In this document: positions 57,601 to 64,000 of the stretch, piece after piece
How positions within the stretch are numbered: position 1 is the stretch's first letter
Layout of the letters: every line of letters starts with the position of its first letter
DNA from: Rhizodiscina lignyota
Lineage: Eukaryota > Ascomycota > Dothideomycetes > Aulographales > Rhizodiscinaceae
Length of the DNA stretch: 64,000 nucleotides
Reading direction: 5' to 3'
Assembly: GCA_010015805.1 (NCBI GenBank)
Contig: ML978121.1
Span: forward strand, 3,782,001-3,846,000
Position numbers and translations under genes: made by a program
Notes under the pieces: model-generated
What the model was told of the DNA's origin: nothing
Seen by the model: only the letters and a program-made list of their open reading frames with translations
Databases searched by the model: none

Positions 57601-60600
57601 GAGTAGCGATGGCGGCGCAAGTAGAGGAAGGGCACAAGCGGCCGTAGGCCAGCAGCCCCTCAAGGAGAGACGACCATGGGCGCATTTTGTCGCCGGAGCG
57701 TAAGTTTTCAATCATGATTTAAAACCTCATCCTTCTAATCATGTGTTTTTGGCAGAGCTGGTGGTATGGCGGCCGCGACGCTCACCGCGCCTCTCGACGT
57801 TCTCCGAACCCGCCTGCAATCGAACTTCTACCAGGCGCATCTCACAGCCAGCCGTAATGCGCGGGGCATTCCACACCCTTCTTCCATGCCCTTCTGGCGC
57901 GCTTCCATACTTCATATCCAAGAGACATTTCAGATACTATTCGCAATTCCGAAGGCTGAAGGAGCACGCGCACTCTTCAAAGGTCTTGGGCCAAATCTCG
58001 TCGGTGTAGTCCCTGCGAAGGCAATACATTTTTTCATATACGACAACTCGAAAACATTTTTCAAGTCTTCGTTCAACAATGGGCAAGAGGGTGCCGTGGT
58101 GACGATACCAGCAGCGATATGCGCAGGCATCGTGACTGGCACTGCGACGAATCCTATCTGGGTCATCAAGACGCGGATGCAGCTGGACCGAGCACATGCA
58201 GGGAACGTCATTGGAAATAGGAGGTACAATGGCGTCATGGACTGCATCATGAAGACGCTGCGACAGGAAGGCATTGCCGGTATGTATCGAGGGTTGAGCG
58301 CGAGCTACCTCGGCATCTCCGAGACGACGCTCCAATGGGTGCTGTACGAGCGCGGCATGCGGTATCTGGAAGCACGACGTGCGCAAATAGAGTCTTCGAA
58401 CAATGATTGGACGGCATGGGACCGCGCAGTGGTATGGGGTGGACCGACTTTCTTTGGCGGAGCATCGAAGCTCGTGGCTACTTGCGCCACATATCCTCAC
58501 GAGGTTCACAATCCGTTAGCCCTCCTCTCTACCTAGCATTTGTACTGACCACCACGCAGGTTGTGCGCACACGACTCCGACAAGCACCAATGGAAGGCGG
58601 CCACCTCAAGTACACCGGGCTCATGCAATGCTTCAATCTAGTATTGAAAGAGGAAGGCGTCGCGGCGCTGTACGGCGGCCTGGTGTCGCATGTTCTGCGG
58701 ACGGTGCCGAGCGCGGCGATCACGTACGGCACGTACCACCTTGTCGTTTCTCTGCTGCTGAGTGAGAAATAAACGGTGTTTCTTAGAATTTCGAAACCCA
58801 CATCGGCGTTGTTGGGATGGGGACAATGCATATATTGGAGTTGGCCACTGCATTTGTTACTCCGCTCGAGAAATATTTAATTCTGGGTGCGAATGGGCTG
58901 GATATAATCCACTTAGGTGTAAATGAGATTTTCGGCAGATTTAGAGTGTAGGATAGAAGCACGAGACTCCTCATCAATTCATGGAGAATTTTATGCAGCT
59001 GCCGTGTCAGCAAGCGGCTCTCTGTCCAGAATAAAATATACTGTATATGCAGGGTGATTCCATTTCTACGACTGGCCGTCACGGGATCCACATATATCCT
59101 GCTCAAATTATTCTTTTCAGCCTCAAACATAGATATGTCAGAGTGCTCGCAAGATTGACAAAAGGATAGCGAGGATCTGGCTGAGGACGGTCGTACGCGA
59201 CATTAGAAGTTGGACCACATTCAATTCTCGCTCTAAATCTACAAAGGAAATCGAAGGTCCTTGGTCTGCCAGTATCGGCCGTCGCCAAAGCTCATGGCCA
59301 GTATCGCATATGTACACATCCCCATTGACAGACGCGCCAATATGATTCTAGCTAGTGATCGCAATCACTCCTCGTTGTGCTTGTTATAGTTGACCTTCGG
59401 GTTCCAGAAGAGTGTCTATCCACACGTTAGCCACATCCATTATCATCCAAAGCAACCGTGATAGTTCAGACCTTGTCACCATCACCCCAGAAGTAGTTCT
59501 TTGTGCGGATGTTCTGATACGGGTACTGCGTACGCTCTTCCAAAGGTGGCATGTGCGCCCAGTGCTCCCAATGCTCGTTCCAGAGGTTGTATGCATTCGC
59601 ACCAGCGATGACGAGCGCCGGGATCACGACACTGTGATTGTCAGCTCGGGTGTCCAAGTCTTCTACTTTTGCCTTTTTGGACTGTTCTTGACACTTACTA
59701 GATAGAAAGTCTGCGCCAGAGATCTGGTAGACGTCAGAATCGGGGTTTGATAGGAGAGAATAGGGTTGTAGGATTCGACCATACTTACCGCTCGTCCCGG
59801 CGGCGTGCGCTTTCACGGCGGCACGCTCACGGTTGAACGCATTGTCGGCCGTTCCTACGAACTTCGGTGCGTCAGCGAAGTTGCGGCGGAAGACTGAGCG
59901 GTTAACAGGATTGCGCCCGAGCTGTGCGAGGACGCGGGAGGAGCGGGGAGCGTAGGTACGGCCGATCATGGTAGACCAGATTCGACGGCAGAGGTTGGGA
60001 AGTCAAATTGATGCTTTAGTTTGTGACAAAGAGTTGAGAAAAGTGCACAATGAGCTTCAATGGAGCCTTAGGATGGAGGTGGAGTGAGGTGATGTTCGCA
60101 CGAGATGAGAGACGGAATTTGCCGGTTGAGGGTTAGGGCTCAAATCGACGTCACTTCACCCTCGAAGAGATGAAAAGTCGCGTCTATGACTTGTTAAACG
60201 CGTTTGGGCAGATTTTCTGGCTGTTCTAACTCTCTCCCCGCTGTGTACTTCTCGTAAAGCTTTGTAATGAAGCGACACAAACACTATACCGCACTATGGG
60301 GTTCCGAATCACCACATGGAACGTGAACGGTATACGCAATCCTTTCGGCTACCAGCCATGGAGGGACAAGAGGACGTTCGAAGGGATGTTCGATCTTCTT
60401 GAAGCGGACATTGTGATAATGCAAGAGCTCAAGATACAGCGCAAAGATCTCACAGATGATATGGTCCTTGTTCCAGGCTGGGACTGTTATTTCAGCTTGC
60501 CGAAACAAAAGAAAGGTATTCTTCAAATATTCCTTTAGTACACTTTACTATATTCTTTGGGAATAATGAAAGTTAAGGACCAGATGTTGTGTGCCGCAGT

Positions 60601-63600
60601 CTTCATCTTTGAAACTCCTCATCTTTGCTTTGCCACTCCATCACTAATTTCTTCCAGGATATTCAGGAGTCGGCATATATACGCGACAGTCGACATGTAC
60701 GCCAATACGAGCGGAAGAAGGCATCCTCGGCGTCCTCTGCCCTCCAGGTTCCTCCACGCCATATCGTTTCCTACCCGCAGACCAGACCATTGGTGGATAT
60801 CCAACCTTAGAGCAAGTGGAGACTCTCGGAGTCGATCCCGCGGCTCTCGATGCGGAAGGACGTTGTGTCATTCTGGAGTTCCCAGCCTTTGTGCTGTTCG
60901 GCATTTACAGCCCAGCTAACAGCAATGGAATGCGCGACGACTTCAGATTTGGTTTCTTACGCGCACTCGACGCTCGGATTCGTAACCTCACTTCATCAGG
61001 CAAGCGTGTGATTGTGACTGGAGATCTCAATGTGTCTCGGTCAGAGCTTGATACGGCAAATGCTGAAGAGACACTGAAGAAAGAGGGACTAACGCACGAG
61101 GACTACATCTCCACGCCAAATCGCCGCATCTTCAACCAACTGTTGGAAGGTGGTGACGTTGTTGGCTCGAGGGACGAAGGACGAGAGTTTCCAGTTCTTT
61201 GGGACACTTGTCGCGGCTTCCATCCGACGAGGAAAGGCATGTACACGCACTGGGAGCAGAAGATTAACGCGAGACCGGCGAACTATGGTTCAAGGATCGA
61301 TTATGTGCTTTGTTCAATCTCGATGAAAGACTGGGTGCAGGATGCGAACATCCAGGAAGGCTTGATGGGATCCGACCACTGCCCAGTCTACATAATCCTG
61401 AAGGACCGTGTACCACTAAATGAAATGGATGTGGAGCTTCGGAGTATTCTGCATCCGCCTGGCCACTTTGTCGACGGCAAGAGAATTCGAGAAGCAGCAT
61501 TGAAAGACTTACCTACTCTATCTGCACGACTGATGCCAGAGTTCGACAAGCGACGAAGCATAAAAGACATGTTCTCGCGCAAAAGGAAAGCGACTGACGA
61601 CAGTCAGGAGACGATATTAAATGACATTCCTACAGCAAGTCAAGGTACAGATGACGCTGCTAATAGGACCACTTCCAACAGCATATCTTCAACTCCTACA
61701 CCAGACCACGCGATACATCTTCAGGCGCCTTCAACTGTTAGTCCTCTGCCACAGCCCTCTCAACCAGTGCGATCAGCTGCTGAGCCTCCGAAAGCCAAAG
61801 AGTCACCCAGCAAAGACAATCAGCAGCCAAACAAAAGAACAAAGTCCAGCGCGCCGAAAACGGTCCAACGTCAGGGCTCTACCAGAGGTCAGCAATCCCT
61901 TAAAGGGTTCTTTAAACCAACACTTCGTACACCTGAACAAGAGAACGATGTACGTACGGAGAGCGATATCAAGTTATCCTCTCGAGAAGGTGATATAGTT
62001 AAGACCAAGAGCGCCGTATCAATCAATGGAAAGAACAATCGCCCTACCGTTGCTGCATCAGCAGAGAACGGATACTATTTGGCTAGCGTATCTGAAGAGG
62101 TCACACCAGATGCAGATGCCGAGGTGAACAATGGGTATATTATGGCTTACTTTAAAATGTACGCACCGCTGACCGTCTTCCAGCGAGACTGTGATCGACG
62201 CCGTCGCCTCCAAAGAATCATGGGACAAGCTTTTCGCAAAGCGCGCTGCGCCGTTGTGCGAGGGCCATAGCGAACCGTGCATCACTCTGCTCAGTAAGAA
62301 GAAAGGCTTCAATTGTGGGAGGAGCTTCTGGATATGCCCCCGGTAAGTGCGCTAATCCCGTGTCTTTGGATTGTGGTCGCCATGTGACGGAACAAGACTG
62401 ACGTGTCGTTGACGTGCAGGCCTCTTGGTCCGTCTGGGAATAAGGAAGTTGGAACGCAATGGCGGTGTCGGACGTTCATATGGTCAAGTGACTGGAACGG
62501 GAATGGATGAGCGGCTACTTGCTGCTATGAGGGAAGAGTTTGATGCGGACAATGTGCGGTATCATGATCTGGAATGACGGTGATGCCAAGTATCCAAAGC
62601 CCGCGGCTTGGTGGGAATTAAAGAACAGGTGTCAACGTCTAGTCAAGATCAAAGAGCCAATAAGTCCCAAACGACATTTTGCTGTATAAATGCGGCATCA
62701 ATTGCCTCCTAAATCTCGATATCAGCTACTAGTATTACTGAGGTTACCATCATCTAGCACAACAAAGGGTAACTACTGCTCGAAAAGCTGTAATCACGGA
62801 AGTCTTCTGGCGGCCTCTCTCGACAGGATTGACTCCAATTATACCGGCTCGAGAATAAAGTATTTGGCCGCCGGGCAAACTCTCACACCCAAACTCGAAC
62901 AGTTCTTATTCTTCGAGGTAGGCGATAGCACATCGAGAAGCTCACTTCTGAATTCCCTGGAGTACATATAACAGTACGAGTCTGTTGAAAAACTTGTACA
63001 CTATATTAGACACAGAGGCTATACATCGAAGCCTCTGGGGTAAGCTTTAATAGCCAAAGCCGAGTTGCTCTTTCTCCTTAAGTAAAGATACCATCGCTAG
63101 ATCTTCGGTTCTACGTTCTTTGGAGTGTGTACTTCTTGGTTGTTCAGTATCTTGCAGGCTATGATTAACTGGTTTGTCGCCATCGAAGCAGCCCGCACGC
63201 AGGAATGGTGGATTGAATTCATCACCATACCGACGACAAAAAAATAAGATTGCGATACCGGAGATTGGCAACAATAGGTACTTAGCTAGCGTGTTTTTCG
63301 CGTTTTCTTCTTCACCATAACAACAACAACATTGCCACGGCCGCGTGAGGAACACTTCACTAGCGCGTTGGCCACGAGCCCACAAATTCTCTTCCCGAAA
63401 ATAAACGAAGCACCACCTCTCATCTTCTTTCTTCTTCCTACACTTCTTCCACCTCACGCCTTGTTATCCACTGCTCATCGCCAAGGCTCTCTCTAATGGC
63501 TGAGAACTCTGCCGGCCATCCTCCTGCGGGAGGTTTTGCCTCTGATGACCCACTTTGTTCGTGTTCCCTTTGTTTGGTTTTCTGTTTTCAGCTTGCTAAT

Positions 63601-64000
63601 GCTCATTTCAGCTGTGGCGAACATGTCGGACGAGGACTATGAGAGACTGTACTTGAGTCAGTTCATTCCGGCAGAGTGGCTGCGCGAATTCCGCGAGCGT
63701 TACGATGGCACACCAGCCGCCGACGCGCCATCGAACCGGAAGAATGAATCGAGCGCCAATACGAAGTCAGACATTGGAAAATCATCCGACGTTGACGCGC
63801 AACCGAGCGATCAGGAGGATTCGAACGTCGATGTGGATCACAACATGGTTTTGGACTCGCAGGAGTTCCAAAATTTGCTACTCCCGTTCGGGGCTTACCT
63901 TGAACGTCGGCTCCGACCAAGTCAACGCGTCTCGAAAGAGGCAGCGGTAAAGATGGACCATGAATTCAGTCTCATGCTCCGTACGGTGATAGGTGCTGCC

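Overview
The window is nuclear DNA of a filamentous ascomycete (Pezizomycotina). Genes are split by 45-70 nt GT-AG introns with CTNAC/CTAAT branch sites. The families are typical of such fungi (pisatin-demethylase-like P450, MUP1-type and DAL5-type permeases, kinase-ankyrin genes), and the housekeeping genes are nuclear genes for mitochondrial, APC/C and DNA-repair proteins. I cannot fix the class; Dothideomycetes would fit. I reconstructed exons by hand from frame continuity and family landmarks.

Layout. 0.5-1.8 kb: a six-helix membrane protein. 2.0-12.7 kb: one giant reverse-strand gene for a ~3536-residue coiled-coil and acidic-repeat protein. 14.0-26.5 kb: a run of catabolic or secondary-metabolism-type enzymes: amidase, peroxisomal (SKL-ending) enoyl-CoA hydratase, cytochrome P450, D-lactate dehydrogenase, NAD(P)-binding reductase/epimerase, nitrilase and a CmcJ/GA4-desaturase-like protein. 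No PKS/NRPS core and no transcription factor is present, so it looks like a degradation or detoxification neighbourhood rather than a classical biosynthetic cluster.

27.0-43.1 kb: a transporter-rich accessory stretch with a PHO84-type phosphate permease, a MUP1-type amino-acid permease, an MCT-type MFS protein and a DAL5-type MFS protein. Among them lie decayed or frame-broken host genes: a kinase-ankyrin pseudogene, a kinase-like gene on the opposite strand, and a two-part gene broken by an apparent 1-nt deletion. The MUP1-type permease also has an apparent 1-nt deletion near its C-terminus, plus a 22-nt microexon and a GC-AG intron.

44.1-64.0 kb: conserved housekeeping genes: siroheme synthase (MET1-like), an RRM RNA-binding protein with nine exons, sorting nexin-3, APC5 of the anaphase-promoting complex, CIA30, a RIM2-like mitochondrial carrier, COX13 (with a 25-nt microexon), AP endonuclease 2 with PIP box and GRF zinc finger, and the start of an unrecognised acidic protein running off the window. 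Several pairs are divergent and share short promoters (CIA30/RIM2, COX13/APN2). I found no tRNA, rRNA, CRISPR array or intact transposon.
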